Positions 44,801 to 64,000 of a stretch of 64,000 nt of DNA are shown here, one piece after another. The stretch lies in contig CATNEN010000003.1 of NCBI GenBank assembly GCA_950097015.1, positions 14,948,001 to 15,012,000 on the forward strand, written 5' to 3'. Both the position numbers and the translations under genes were made by a program. Under the pieces are notes generated by a model. That model had not been told where the DNA came from, made no database searches, and was given only the letters and a program-made list of their open reading frames with translations. Origin of the DNA: Macrostomum hystrix. Taxonomy: Eukaryota > Platyhelminthes > Macrostomidae. The number at the start of each line of letters is the position of its first letter. Positions within the stretch are counted from its first letter, which is position 1.

Positions 44801-46602
44801 CGATGATCTGGGACTCGGCGATCGACGAGGCCCGGCGCCGGCGCGCCAATTCGTGTCGGCGTCGACACGCGACGGACTGCCAGCCTGACGAACCCAACCA
44901 GAGCGTCGATCGCCACCAGCCATGCCACCCCCGCGACCACCGACGCCGCCGCCTCCACCGCGCATCGGCTGCGGCACTCCCTGCGGCTTGTTGCCTGATC
45001 TCCAGGGACCTTGCGGACTAGGCGTTCTGCGCCGCTCCCTCATGCCGCCACCGTCGCGATGATCGCGGCCGCCAACACCGCCGCCGCGAGAGGCGAAGCC
45101 ATTGTTGCTAGGCGGCGATGAAGGCGGCGGCGGACGAACGCTCTTGCGCCAATTATTGTCCGTCTCGGAGGCCATCTCGCCAGGAGGTCCGCGGCTGCCA
45201 CCGGCAGCTCCGTCGCGGCCGCCACCGCGGCCAGGCCTACCCGTCTGGCCAGACTGACTCGACTGATTGTCAACAAAATCAACTTTGATTTTCCTATTGC
45301 CAAGCACTTTTTCAGACAGTTGTAGCGCCTTGATCATATCGTCTGCGCTGCCGAAAGTCACATAGCCGAAGCCGCGCAGATTGTTGCGATCATTGCGCAG
45401 AAGGTCAATCTTGGATAGCGAAATCAAAGTGGCTGTGAGCTAAGAGCTTAAAAAAAGTTTAACCTATTTAACACATGACTAAACAGTTGATAAGAATCCT
45501 AGAAAAACTAAATTTAATAGATTGTCTATCTGAAATCGAGAAATTTTTCATCTGAAATCCCAGAACTGTCAATCTGAAATCCCAGAACTGTCAATCTGAA
45601 ATCAAGAACTGTCAATCTGAAATCCCAGAGCTGTCAATCTGATACCTCAGAACTGTCAATCTGATACCTCAGAACTGTCAATCTGATACCTCAGAACTGT
45701 CAATCTAAAATCTCAGAACTGTCAATCTAAAATCTCAGAACTGTCAATCTAAAATCTCAAAACTGTCAATCTAAAATCTCAGAACTTTCAATCTAAAATC
45801 TCAGAACTGTCAATCTAAAATCTCAGAACTGTCAATCTAAAATCTCAGAACTGTCAATCTAAAATCTCAGAACTGTCAATCTAAAATCTCAGAACTGTCA
45901 ATCTAAAATCTCAAAACTGTCAATCTAAAATTTCAGAACTTTCAATCTAAAATCTCAGAACTGTCAATCTAAAATCTCAGAACTGTCAATCTGATACCTC
46001 AGAACTGTCAATCTGATACCTCAGAACTGTCAATCTAAAATCTCAGAACTGTCAATCTGAAATCTCATAACTGTCAATCTGAAACCTCAGAGCTGTCAAT
46101 CTGATACCTCAGAACTGTCAATCTGAAATCCAAGAACTTTCAGCCTCAAAGAGTTTCAGAAGTAGCAAATTCAAAATCCAAAGCTAATTATCCTACAGAC
46201 GCTCACCTCTTGAACAGTTATATCCTTGAAGAATTTAGTTATCTGTTCGTCCGTAGTATCGAATGGCAAATTGCCAATGAAAACCTTGAATGGTGGAACT
46301 TTTGGCACTTTGCTTAAATCCAAATCCGGCTTACTAGCCGCCATAGGAGCTGCCGGGAGCATCTTACGCATAGTAACCAGTTCGTTTAGGCCAACATGGC
46401 CGGGATCTTCTTCGTCCATCACTTCGCCCCAGTCGGCGGCGTGTCTCGACGGCGGCTGCTGGTCTAGCTTGCCGCTAATGCCGCCACTGTCGCCAATGAA
46501 ATCGGCCAAATGCATCTTAGTGCCCTTGGTTTTCTGCTTTTTGTTCTTCTTGCCTCCGCCACCGCCGGAAGGCTTAACAGTGTCTGTAGTTGAGTCCGCC
46601 AT
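41880..46602 (-). CDS. EIF4B: Translation initiation factor eIF4B
   Basis: Three minus-strand exons: 46602-46207, 45439-43568 and 42125-41880, 837 residues. eIF4B stimulates the eIF4A helicase and helps recruit 43S complexes in the cytoplasm. The Lys-rich start (GGKKNKKQKTKGTKMHLADF) and ADWGEVMDEEDP match the eIF4B N-terminus. The RRM has RNP2 VFIGNL (107-112) and RNP1 RGFGYVTF (154-161), split by intron 1. SIFGAAKPVDTAA (497-509) is the diagnostic eIF4B motif (human SIFGGAKPVDTAA). Between them, where vertebrates have the Asp/Arg/Tyr/Gly-rich domain, this protein has a Gly-rich part and then many SPSP/RNR repeats (about 271-471). The tail is Gln- and Ala-rich. The acceptor of exon 3 could be three bases further on (start 42122). 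Introns 1 and 2 each hold an array. Confidence 0.93.
42398..43376. repeat. Minisatellite, 31-bp unit, eIF4B intron 2
   Basis: About 31 copies. The unit is GGGATTGACATGATGAGGGA followed by TTAATTTATCA, with a few TGATTGAC and GGGATCGAC variants. Confidence 0.95.
45548..46140. repeat. Minisatellite, 22-bp unit, eIF4B intron 1
   Basis: About 27 copies of CTGTCAATCTAAAATCTCAG plus AA. On the transcribed strand each unit ends in TAGATTGACAG, which resembles a weak splice acceptor. Confidence 0.95.
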
Positions 46603-49520
46603 TTAGCTAGGCTGTGTTTTTTACCAGGTTGAAAACAGTTTTCTGGAAAAAAAATATGAAAGTTAAAGTTTTAATTCAATCTTTTGCAGAGATACTCATG
46701 TTGTAACAAATGTTACTTTTGTTGGTAGTTACAGCAAGCCTTTAATCTGGGTCTTGTAGAAACAATCACTAAGTGAAAACTGCAGTTGTAACTAAGTAAG
46801 GCTGACTAAATTGGTACAAATGGCTTACAGAACATTGTGCTGCTTGAGCAAATTGTGTGAAGCAGCTATAGGATGCATTGGTTAAGTGGTCCAGAAGAAG
46901 CTTGAATGCCTTTAAATGCCACAGAGCAAAAGGCAGTTTGAGAACTGAATATGCATGCAGATTACAGACTGTATAGTTAAGGACAGCCATCTTTGATCTT
47001 GAGCTACCCAATAAATAAGCTCTGGTCCAACATTATCAACACCCGCATCAGGCTTTTAGTTTGTAGATCTTGTCAAACAACAGATAGAAATATGTTATGT
47101 GCACATAGATATAATAAGACTCAAGCTAGGTCATGGAATACATTATAGGTAGGGACTTTGGTGAGAAAATTGAAGATTCAAAAAATTTTTTCTTTATTTG
47201 TTAATTTGAAAGAGCTGAGTTGTATTTGTAAAATGACACCTTGGTTTTGAAAATCGGTCAAAAAAGTTATTCAAAATTTAGTAAAATAAAAATTCTTTGC
47301 CTTATAATGTATTTTTGCTATTTGAGAGTGTGACACTTTTTATGGATGATTTAATGTTTTTTAGAAGGTTTTATATATAACTTTTTTTTATTTTTCAATG
47401 GATTTTAATGAGTGATAACTCATTTTTTGCACTTTTTCTATAGCTATAGTTTATATATATTTTTTAAATACATGCCAATGGTTATTTCTATATGATATAT
47501 TAAACTAAAGCATCATTTTGGAATTTTTCATGGTCAGAAACCAATAAAATGATATTTTCATGATATTATTCATAACTATTATACTTTTATTGAGTAGAAA
47601 TAATAAACTTTATGTTATTAATGTTCTTAGTTATTTCAGAGCTTGGCTTTGCCAAGTGAGAGGTGCCATCTGCATGGAGTTGGGATGTGCTGTCTAAAAT
47701 GTTTGTTGTGCATTTCATCAGCAAATACAATTATTTGCAAAGTATTTGAATACAACTTGTACATGGATTATTTCAGTAGAGACTTGAATATTCTGGAGAT
47801 TGATGACACCTAAATGATAAACAATGAATTATTAAATGAGAGAGACTTTTGCTGTGTTGTTAATGTGATTTTATTAAATACTTGATAGTTTAACTTTTAA
47901 GTTTGATAGCATTGATAACTGAAAATTGAATTTATTAAAAATATACACTGATGACCAGTTATTTTTGTCTTCCTTACCCTAAAGAACACTTGCCACACCT
48001 AATTGGTGGGATACATACATGCGCAACCTGCCAAATCTTAGCTGGCCGTGCAACTTAGTTTTTGCTCTCATTTGCGACTTAGTTCATTTCATTGCTCTAT
48101 TTACGACTTAGTTTGCTCTCATTTGCTCTCTTTTTCTCTCCCCTTTTTCCTTTTCTTCACGCCTTCCTTTTTTGTCCCTTGGTCCCCCCTTAGATTTTTT
48201 TGCGCTTGGTCGATTGGTTTTTGCGACTTACCTTGCTTGGCCCTCGTTTCACCTGGCCGGTTCGGCCGGGTCGGCCGGGTGTTGCGCATGTATGGTGGGA
48301 TATCTGACTTAATGATTTATACTGTACATGTATTTAATCAGCTTACAGTATACTCATTGAGCCAAATTGTTGCAAGAGTCAATAATCTTTCCAAAATTAG
48401 TCAAGAATACACTTTGCATGCAATTGCATAGACTGTTTCTGCTGCTTAGACTTCTATCCAATAAAAAACACATAATCTCAAAATTTTTTGTTTTGTGGGT
48501 ATGCCAATTAAGAGCTTAGTGTGTAAAAGCACACCAATTAATTGCTTAGCATTCTTTTGCATCTTGTTCTCCATAAATTTCTGTGTTAATATTCCTCTGC
48601 TATGTCTGTGTAGTCAACGTGCAACATGCTTGCATTAAAAAAAATTGAATGCAAAAGATATAAATATATATTGCAAGATACAGTTCATTATTCCTATAAA
48701 CCATATACAGTTGTTATTTTTGTGCAAAAATTAGCAGTTTCTTTGAAAATTGTAAACTAGTTGACATGTAAAAATTTTTTTTGTCATTGACACTAACTTT
48801 CTTAAAAAATATCAATCTTTTGACTACAATAACTTCGAAATTCTTATTAAATATTGCCAAATCTTATCTTAAATAAAAGATTTGTTTGCTTCTTTAAAAT
48901 AGGTATTCATTTGTGCACTTCATTTTGTGCTTTAAGCTAGTTCTATTAAGTTAAAGCTAGGGTCATTTTTATGCTTTTTCGTATTTTTTACTGCACAATA
49001 GTTTTTAAGACAACTGACAAACTGACAAAGCTATACAATAACAAATAAGCAAGCAACAATGATGGTGATTTAAATTATAAATAAGTTGTATGTCACATAC
49101 AGTACAGGATAGATACTTAGATAGTAGATAAAATATATGGAGCTCTACAAGAACACATGTGATAAGTGCTGAGTCTAAAAAGCTTTATTTTACATAAAAT
49201 GATGCTAAAAAACATAGGCAAAAAAGCATACACTAGTCTAGCAATCACATGCAAGAATATGTTTTATACACATTTTTATATCTGAATCCAACATTCATTA
49301 CGTTCATTTTAATTATTCGTGTTTATACGGAAAACGTGATTTTCTTCGAAAATACTATAGTTTTTAAATAACTTTGTTCAAAACAATAAAATCTCTGAAA
49401 AAGTAAAGCAAAAAATAATTTGCAAACACTACGCAGTGCAAGCTCTATTTAGGAATGAGTGCTGTTTAGATTATTTAAATATTAATAACATTTTCAAAAA
49501 GGCTGTGATCAATAATGGCA
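46603..49520. other. AT-rich upstream region of eIF4B
   Basis: The first few hundred bases should contain the eIF4B 5' UTR and promoter. The rest is AT-rich with no supported exon, RNA gene or array, apart from the pyrimidine-rich block at 48040-48300. Confidence 0.45.
48040..48300 (+). repeat. C+T-rich block with GATTGG motif
   Basis: Runs of CTCATTTGCTCTC-type sequence, then GGTCGATTGGTTTTTGCGAC and a GGCCGGTTCGGCCGGGTCGG stretch, in otherwise very AT-rich DNA. The short sequence GCGCAACCTG near 48020 and GTTGCGCATG near 48280 form an inverted pair at the edges. Possibly an inserted element. Confidence 0.35.
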
Positions 49521-49529
49521 CACTTTTTA

Positions 49530-50690
49530 GTGACACTTGATCTTGAGCGAGGAGGCATTTCGCGCTTCTCTAGGTACATGAGGCGCCCAGTTACTGTACG
49601 CAGTTGTTGCACTATCACTCATTTGTGTATATCTGCGCTGACTTACTCTGTAAGCTTAGACCTCCTAAGCCTAAGATCGTGGAAGCCTGCCTAGCCGGCA
49701 TCCAATTGTGCATGTCGACGAGCAGCAGGACCTAAAAGCAACGAGCAGCTCAAGAGCATGCTCGGGACATCGATAAGGGCTCAGGAATCTGACGCTGGCA
49801 GTGGCGCCCGTCAGCATTGTAATTTGGTTCGAAGCGCAGGAGGGGCTGTCTTCGTGCAAGTTCGTCAGCTAGAGACCGACATGCCAGTGTGAAGAAGCTG
49901 ACTCCTGCACGAACACATCAGAAACTTCGATTGGAGCAGGCCAGAAGACTGAGATGCCGCACTCACTAAGTCCAAGAGTCCGCGAACCCGATGCCATTGC
50001 GTTTGGTTGACCGACGCCTGCTCTACTCAGTTCATGGACCAACTTCTGCAGGCTTCTGAGGATGCCATGCTGGCTCGGATCTTTCCAAGGTCGTCTGGGC
50101 TAAAATACTCGTAATATCTAGCTGTCGCAAATAAGCTAAGGGTTTCACGGCGATTTACAGCTTATCTGAAGCCAGATCCAATCGGATCCCACATAAAAAT
50201 TAAACAGTCTAAGCGCGTGCGAACCATCCTGGCTTGCACTGTCGACGGTATAAACCCTGTGGAGAAGAAACTCTGGCTCTGGGGCTAAGCGGCTCGAGGA
50301 ATATGTTCAAATTGACACCCGGATATTTGCCGAATCCGGTCTTTGCGATTGCCGACCAGCAAAATGAATTTGGCAGCAAATCCGCAAATCGGCCTCAGTC
50401 CTACGCGCACTCAATGAGGCCCAGGCGCTCAGAGATCAGCGTACTCTTACTGCAAAAGCGCAAACTCGACTCCACAGCCGCAGGTTGCAAGGACAGACAG
50501 AGTGGCGGCTACACTAATTATTTCTACCGAGAATCCTCACTAGAAGTAGTCAAGCTGGCAGTGGATTTCCGTGGAACTGAAAAATATGTTTTCACGCCCT
50601 CATCTAGCCTTGACAAAGTCGAGGCGTTCGAGAGGGCCCTTTGCATGCGTCATTTGCATTCGCATTTTAGAAGGTGGAATTAATTATTAT
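49530..50690 (+). other. GC-rich degenerate block, possibly a decayed retroelement
   Basis: Base composition changes sharply from the AT-rich flanks. The left 120 bases contain a weak minus-strand match to SINE family A (ATATCTGCGCTGACTTACTC). The rest shows broken reading frames. The longest, 50234-50683 (149 codons), has no recognisable domain. I cannot assign it. Confidence 0.3.
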
Positions 50691-50819
50691 GTAAAAGTGT
50701 TCACCAAAGCTCGACCACAGGCTCAGCTGCGGGGCTCCCCAATGTCCATGCTAAAGCAAAAATGATCGATAAGCGCCCACCACCATTCAATTATTTTCAG
50801 TGAAATTTCTTGCAGTTCC

Positions 50820-51260
50820 TGTGTTTCTCAGGTCGACTGCTCGCCAAGGCCGTTGTGTTCGAGGCCGGTTTGTTTGCCTCGGCCATAGCCACGCCCTTTC
50901 TCTCCCTCCTCCCCCGGCCATGCTCAGGGTGCTCCGTGCCACCATCTGATTGGCTGGGCGCGGGCATTGTCTGTCAAACCTAATTACCCCAGCCCTGCGT
51001 GGCTAATTGCCCCTCCCGCCAATCAGCTCTGTTCGTCCACCCGGCCAGCGCGTACAACCCTACCCCTCCCTGCGCGCTAGTGGCTTGACTCTGTTTGTGC
51101 ACCGCCTCCCTGTCTGCCTCCTCCATTGCTGCCCTATTTGTTTGTCAATATCTGCCTGTATAACCGCGCTCGCTCCGGCGAACTTTAAGATTCCATCAGT
51201 AAAGACGAGAACTGAGAAGTCTCAAGTTATTGCAAATAAATGAAATCGAAGTCATCCTGT
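50820..51260 (+). repeat. GC-rich block with CCAAT boxes, LTR-like
   Basis: Contains TCTGATTGGCTGGG near 50946, CGCCAATCAGCTC near 51018, CCCTGCGTGGCTA near 50993, a TATA-like TGTATAACC near 51157 and AATAAATG near 51235. This order of CCAAT, TATA and poly(A) signals is what a solo LTR would look like, but no terminal TG/CA with target duplication was found. Confidence 0.4.
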
Positions 51261-53324
51261 CATCCTGCGTTCCGAGCGGTAAGCGCTGCATTCGTGTCTT
51301 TTCTTTCGGAGTGTCAGGCCTGTACGGAGTACTGTATCTTACTTAGAAGTATTGTGTGATTATAGTGATTATTCGTAATTATACTTAATAGTACTGTAGG
51401 CCGGGGATCCCAAACCGACCACCGTCAATAGATTATCTTAGTTTAAGTACAAAGACCATGAATAATAATTTTTACATAATTACGAGTCTAAAAGACGCAC
51501 CAGAACATAGTATAAAAGATTCACATTATATTATATTTTAATTATAAAGCTTTAAGCTATATATTTGATCAAATATTACTGCATGTACAGATGATTTCTA
51601 TATATTTCAATATCAAAAGATTACAATACTTTATTGATTTATTAAGATGAAGAATTCACGATTGTACTTGTTCTTTATACTCGCGTCTTTCAAATCATAA
51701 AGTTTACATTGTTCCCTTCACACTTTTTTATTATTATATTGCTACTAAAAATGATAAGCAGTAAGCACACTAATTTCCTAAAATATAGTACAGTAAATAT
51801 GAGATGCAAAACCGATAAAAAACTGTTGGCCTTTATTTTTACAATTGAGTTTATTTGTTATCGCATTTCAACAGGATAGTATAGATAAAACTATACCAAA
51901 AGTTTGCCAACACAAGACATGAGCTGCGAAAGCCTGCAATACTATACGCGAAAATTTATTAATGAAGCAGTGTGCCCTATCTACACAGCAACAAGCTAAT
52001 AGGGCAAGAGAAAGTTCCTTTAGATTATTGTAAAAAAACAGTAAAAAGCTGCTTTGAAAAATAAATTTTAACAATACAAATATTTCCCCCTATTTTTACT
52101 ACTAATAGTACTATAATATTTAACTTTATTCAACTTTAACTGTTATATAACTCTAACTATATATATACTATTATATATTAATAATATGCAAAGTAATACT
52201 ACTATACATACATGTTTTAGTCATACCTTAAAGACTGCTGATATTAAAACGTAAAATAATAGTGTTTTCGTTAAGATCTAATATCAATGGGTGTACTCGA
52301 AACCGAGTTACTTTTACATTTCGAATACCTTGGTATCCGTTTTTCTGTGAACTTACAAATTAAGACTTTATTATTGATAAAACTGTGAATTACTAACAAG
52401 AGATATATTTTCCCACAGGCATTGTACGGAAGTTAAGATTATAATGCATGTTGCATGCTTTCAACTTAATTATGTGAGGTTAAAACTAGCACCTAAAAGT
52501 GTATATCTTTTCGAATGAACACATTTTACTGAAGAAAAAAATAGTTTGAAAAGTTAAATAAAAAATAGGAGACTCGCTAAGTGATCAAAACGAGAACAGA
52601 GTAAAACATTGTGAAACTTGTGGATTTAGTTTGCAATGTCATATTTGGACCACGCCGAAGTAGGAAAGAAATATGAGGAAAAAATAACTCTGTTAAACTT
52701 TTTTTTCATTCCGGAAAATGTATCGTCAGGTTATAGCAAATGCGCAAATACTGTTATCAGTTGCAGCGTCAAAAGTGTTTTTCGTTCGTTAATTCTAATT
52801 TTAAAATATATAGTAATTGATATTGTAATTACCTGTCTGAAAAGTTATGTAATTACGACTGTACGTAGTTGCATGGAATTGCGACATCAATTAAATCTAA
52901 AAAAGCGGAAATATTTGACAACGAAAAATTCGAAGCATGCATCCTTTATCGTAAAAATCTATGGTAGAAAAAATGTTAGTATAAGTAGAACAACAGATTC
53001 GGGTTAATTTTTTTTGTTTTATTAGAAAGTGCATATGTACAGATTATAACATTGAATGTAAAAATACTTATCGATTTTAGCAGTCAGATCGGATTTGGAT
53101 TCAAAGATACAAGAAAAACATAGACAAATTACTCTTTTCTATCTGTAGGCTTGATTACGAAGTCGACAATCATCGTCTAGAAAATGTTGATTGCCAAAAT
53201 TCTGCAAAGAAAAAGGTTTGGGAAAGTTAAAATTAGGTACTAATAATGTACTATGTCACGAGTAAGTAATTAAGTACTGTAAGTAGCTAATATTTAAATA
53301 AAAATTTAAATTAATATGTAAATA
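51261..53324. other. AT-rich intergenic DNA, no gene seen
   Basis: Very AT-rich. A 123-codon open frame at 52636-53007 has no domain and the base composition of its surroundings. Confidence 0.45.
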
Positions 53325-53468
53325 ATAAACGCCGTTTAATTCACTTTCTGTGTTAGAATGTCCGAGGCTGCGTTTAATGGTCTCGAGGCGAGCGTAGCGA
53401 GCCTAGGACCATTGCATGCAGCCGAGGATATTCTAACCATAGACTATGATAAATTCAACGGCGTTTAT
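53325..53468. mobile_element. Palindromic MITE-like element, 144 bp
   Basis: The ends ATAAACGCCGTT and AACGGCGTTTAT are exact inverted complements. The similarity continues inward (GTTAGAAT.TCC..GGCTGC / GCAGCC..GGA.ATTCTAAC and AATGGTC / GACCATT), so nearly the whole element is one imperfect hairpin around a GAGGCGAGCGTAGCGAGCCT centre. Partial copies lie at 23119-23145 and 38608-38685. It has no coding capacity. Confidence 0.75.
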
Positions 53469-54457
53469 CATATATTAAATTCGATTGCTTATTTTCGGGG
53501 GCATCCCATCTGATTGATAGTCATATAGGTTTAGACCATTTGATTCCGACCATAGACAAAAAAATAAATTTCTTACGAAGATACAGTCACCGAAGCAGCC
53601 AGTCAGTCAGTGGTGGCAAAACGTGAAAGCCGAATTCAAAGTTCACTTCAATGTTCCATATAATGCTCCTTATTTCGAGGAGATTATATGATATAATATC
53701 CTAGTTTTTGTCAAATAATCTCACCAAAAATTACCATAGACAACACATTCCCGGCTTAGAATAGTACAATTTTTTACGATTAAATAAGCAATCGTATTTT
53801 ATGTAAGTAATAATATCAGTAAAACAAATTAGTTAGTTAAATTTTGTAATAATGATCGTTAGTATGGAGTTTATCAGATGCAAGTTATAAATTCATTGCT
53901 TTAATATATGCCAGGAAAGAAATAAATGCTGTATGAATGAAATAATATATAAAAACTGTATATATTACCGTTGATTATAGTAACAGTAGCACTGCAGGTT
54001 TGGTTGAAAACTGATATAACAACATTTTAGGCACACCAGAACTTCAGAGATTAATCGTGTTAATGGAATAAAAAGTTAGCTTTCTTTCAAAGCAATCGAC
54101 TAGCAAATCTTGAATCTTTTAACACAGGTGCAAATGCTGTTGACCTTTTCTTGGCTTCGGGTTGTACACGCCGGTCTTGGATGATTGATGAACTGCGATA
54201 AATTCAACAGAATAGCTTCTATTGTATCAAGTATTTTTTTACTATTAGGTGTCATTTTCATTTTACAGATAGTTAGCGTGGCAGAGAATTTAGATTCTCC
54301 ATCTCATAGCACTCCCCTAATTGGCTGCATTTGATCTTAGAGAAATGAAAATATAATCTTAAAAATATATTCTCTCTCCCCTAGCCCTCCCCTAATTGGG
54401 TGGCACAGGACAGAGAGGAAGCCTGTGTGAATATTAGTTTCTCTTAAGTTTGATTCT
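53469..54457. other. AT-rich DNA beyond the CDKL2 3' end
   Basis: No gene is seen. At 54290-54560 there are three similar CT-rich pieces with CCTAATTGG or TTATTGGTTGG motifs, which suggests the dispersed CCAAT-type element reaches into the last exon of the kinase model. Confidence 0.4.
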
Positions 54458-62844
<8,387 letters not shown>

Positions 62845-64000
62845 TGCAGGGTCCTTTAAAGATTGCTTTATTCTACTGTTCCTTCAAAGAATGCTTTCTT
62901 CTACTGGTCCTTCAAATGACGCTTCCTTCAACTGGTCCTTCAAAAGGACGCTTCCTTCAACTGGTCCTTCAAATGACGCTTCCTTCAACTGGTCCTTCAA
63001 AAGGACGCTTCCTTCAACTGGTCCTTCAAAAGGACGCTTCCATCTACTGGTCCTTCAAAGATTGCTTCATTCTTCTGGTCTTTTAAAGGACGCTTCGTTC
63101 TACTGGTCCTTCAAATGACGCTTCCTTCAACTGGTCCTTCAAAAGGACGCTTCCTTCAACTGGTCCTTCAAATGACGCTTTCTTCAATTGGTCCTTCAAA
63201 AGGACGCTTCCTTCTGCTGGTCCTTTAAAGAATGCTTCCTTTAACTGGTCCTTCAAAAGGACGCTTCCTTCAACTGGTCCTTCAAATGACGCTTCCTTCA
63301 ACTGGTCCTTCAAAAGGACGCTTCCTTCAACTGGTCCTTCAAAAGGACGCTTCCATCTACTGGTCCTTCAAAGATTGCTTCATTCTTCTGGTCTTTTAAA
63401 GGACGCTTCGTTCTACTGGTCCTTCAAATGACGCTTCCTTCAACTGGTCCTTCAAAAGGACGCTTCCTTCAACTGGTCCTTCAAATGACGCTTTCTTCAA
63501 TTGGTCCTTCAAAAGGACGCTTCCTTCTGCTGGTCCTTTAAAGAATGCTTCCTTTAACTGGTCCTTCAAAAGGACGCTTCCTTCAACTGGTCCTTCAAAT
63601 GACGCTTCCTTCAACTGGTCCTTCAAAAGGACGCTTCCTTCAACTGGTCCTTCAAAAGGACGCTTCCATCTACTGGTCCTTCAAAGATTGCTTCATTCTT
63701 CTGGTCTTTTAAAGGACGCTTCGTTCTACTGGTCCTTCAAATGACGCTTCCTTTAACTGGTCCTTCAAAAGGACGCTTCCTTCAACTGGTCCTTCAAAAG
63801 GACGCTTCCTTCAACTGGTCCTTCAAATGACGCTTCCTTCAACTGGTCCTTCAAAAGGACGCTTCCTTCTGCTGGTCCTTTAAAGAATGCTTCCTTTAAC
63901 TGGTCCTTCAAATGACGCTTCCTTCAACTGGTCCTTCAAAAGGACGCTTCCTTCAACTGGCCCTTCAAAAGGACGCTTCCTTCTTCTGGTCCTTCAAACA
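62845..64000. repeat. Minisatellite, 28/29-bp unit, runs off the window
   Basis: Units contain GACGCTTCCTTCAACTGGTC then CTTCAAAAG, with several marked variants (GCTTCATTCTTCTGG, CTTCTGCTGGTCC). Their order repeats at 313-bp spacing (63083-63395 and 63396-63708), showing a higher-order block of 11 units. Confidence 0.95.

Noticed and set aside
44123-45021. Arg-rich open frames on the plus strand
   Set aside because: Shadows of the SR-like part of eIF4B exon 2.
50820-51260. Definite solo LTR
   Set aside because: CCAAT, TATA and AATAAA signals are in a suitable order, but I could not find matching TG/CA ends with a flanking duplication.
52636-53007. 123-codon hypothetical protein
   Set aside because: Starts with ATG but has the same AT-rich composition as its flanks, no domain and no neighbouring gene signals.

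Overview
This is a gene-bearing stretch of an animal nuclear genome. The signs are spliced genes with GT-AG introns, a nuclear-type tRNA-Asp, tRNA-derived SINEs, a LINE reverse-transcriptase fragment, a P-element-like DNA transposon remnant and many minisatellites. The gene set (stomatin, FPGT, SEC24C/D, eIF4B, CDKL2) is metazoan. Non-coding DNA is AT-rich. I cannot fix the phylum from sequence alone; an invertebrate seems likely.

Layout. 1-3.6 kb: a pyrimidine-rich array and a SINE split by a LINE fragment. 3652-4341 (+): intronless GNAT acetyltransferase. 7800-7871 (+): tRNA-Asp(GUC). 8703-20919 (+): an unrecognised secreted or membrane-anchored protein in two exons, separated by an 11.3-kb intron that is more than half tandem repeat (seven unrelated arrays). 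22311-26061 (-): stomatin, 6 exons. 27614-29988 (-): fucose-1-phosphate guanylyltransferase, 6 exons. 31456-37959 (+): SEC24 of the C/D class, 10 exons. 38349-40126: P-superfamily transposon remnant with inverted ends and an 8-bp target duplication. 41880-46602 (-): eIF4B, 3 exons. 46.6-54.4 kb: AT-rich DNA with a degenerate GC-rich block, a CCAAT-box block and a palindromic MITE-like element. 54458-62236 (-): CDKL2-type kinase, 9 exons. 62.8-64 kb: a further array running off the window.

The genes are unrelated housekeeping or signalling genes, with no operon or pathway cluster. SEC24 (COPII cargo selection) and FPGT (GDP-fucose salvage) both touch the secretory pathway, but I see no reason to link them. 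All five multi-exon conserved models keep reading frame and consensus splice sites throughout, so they look intact.

The striking feature is tandem-repeat load. About 22 arrays with units of 15-49 bp cover roughly a quarter of the window (my estimate from array limits). Almost every array has its own unit, all lie in introns or between genes, and none enters a conserved exon. The main items to follow up are the P-element remnant, a 35-bp perfect inverted repeat around SEC24 exon 8, a CDKL2 intron array complementary to that gene's own exon-6 splice donor, and the two-exon unknown gene.
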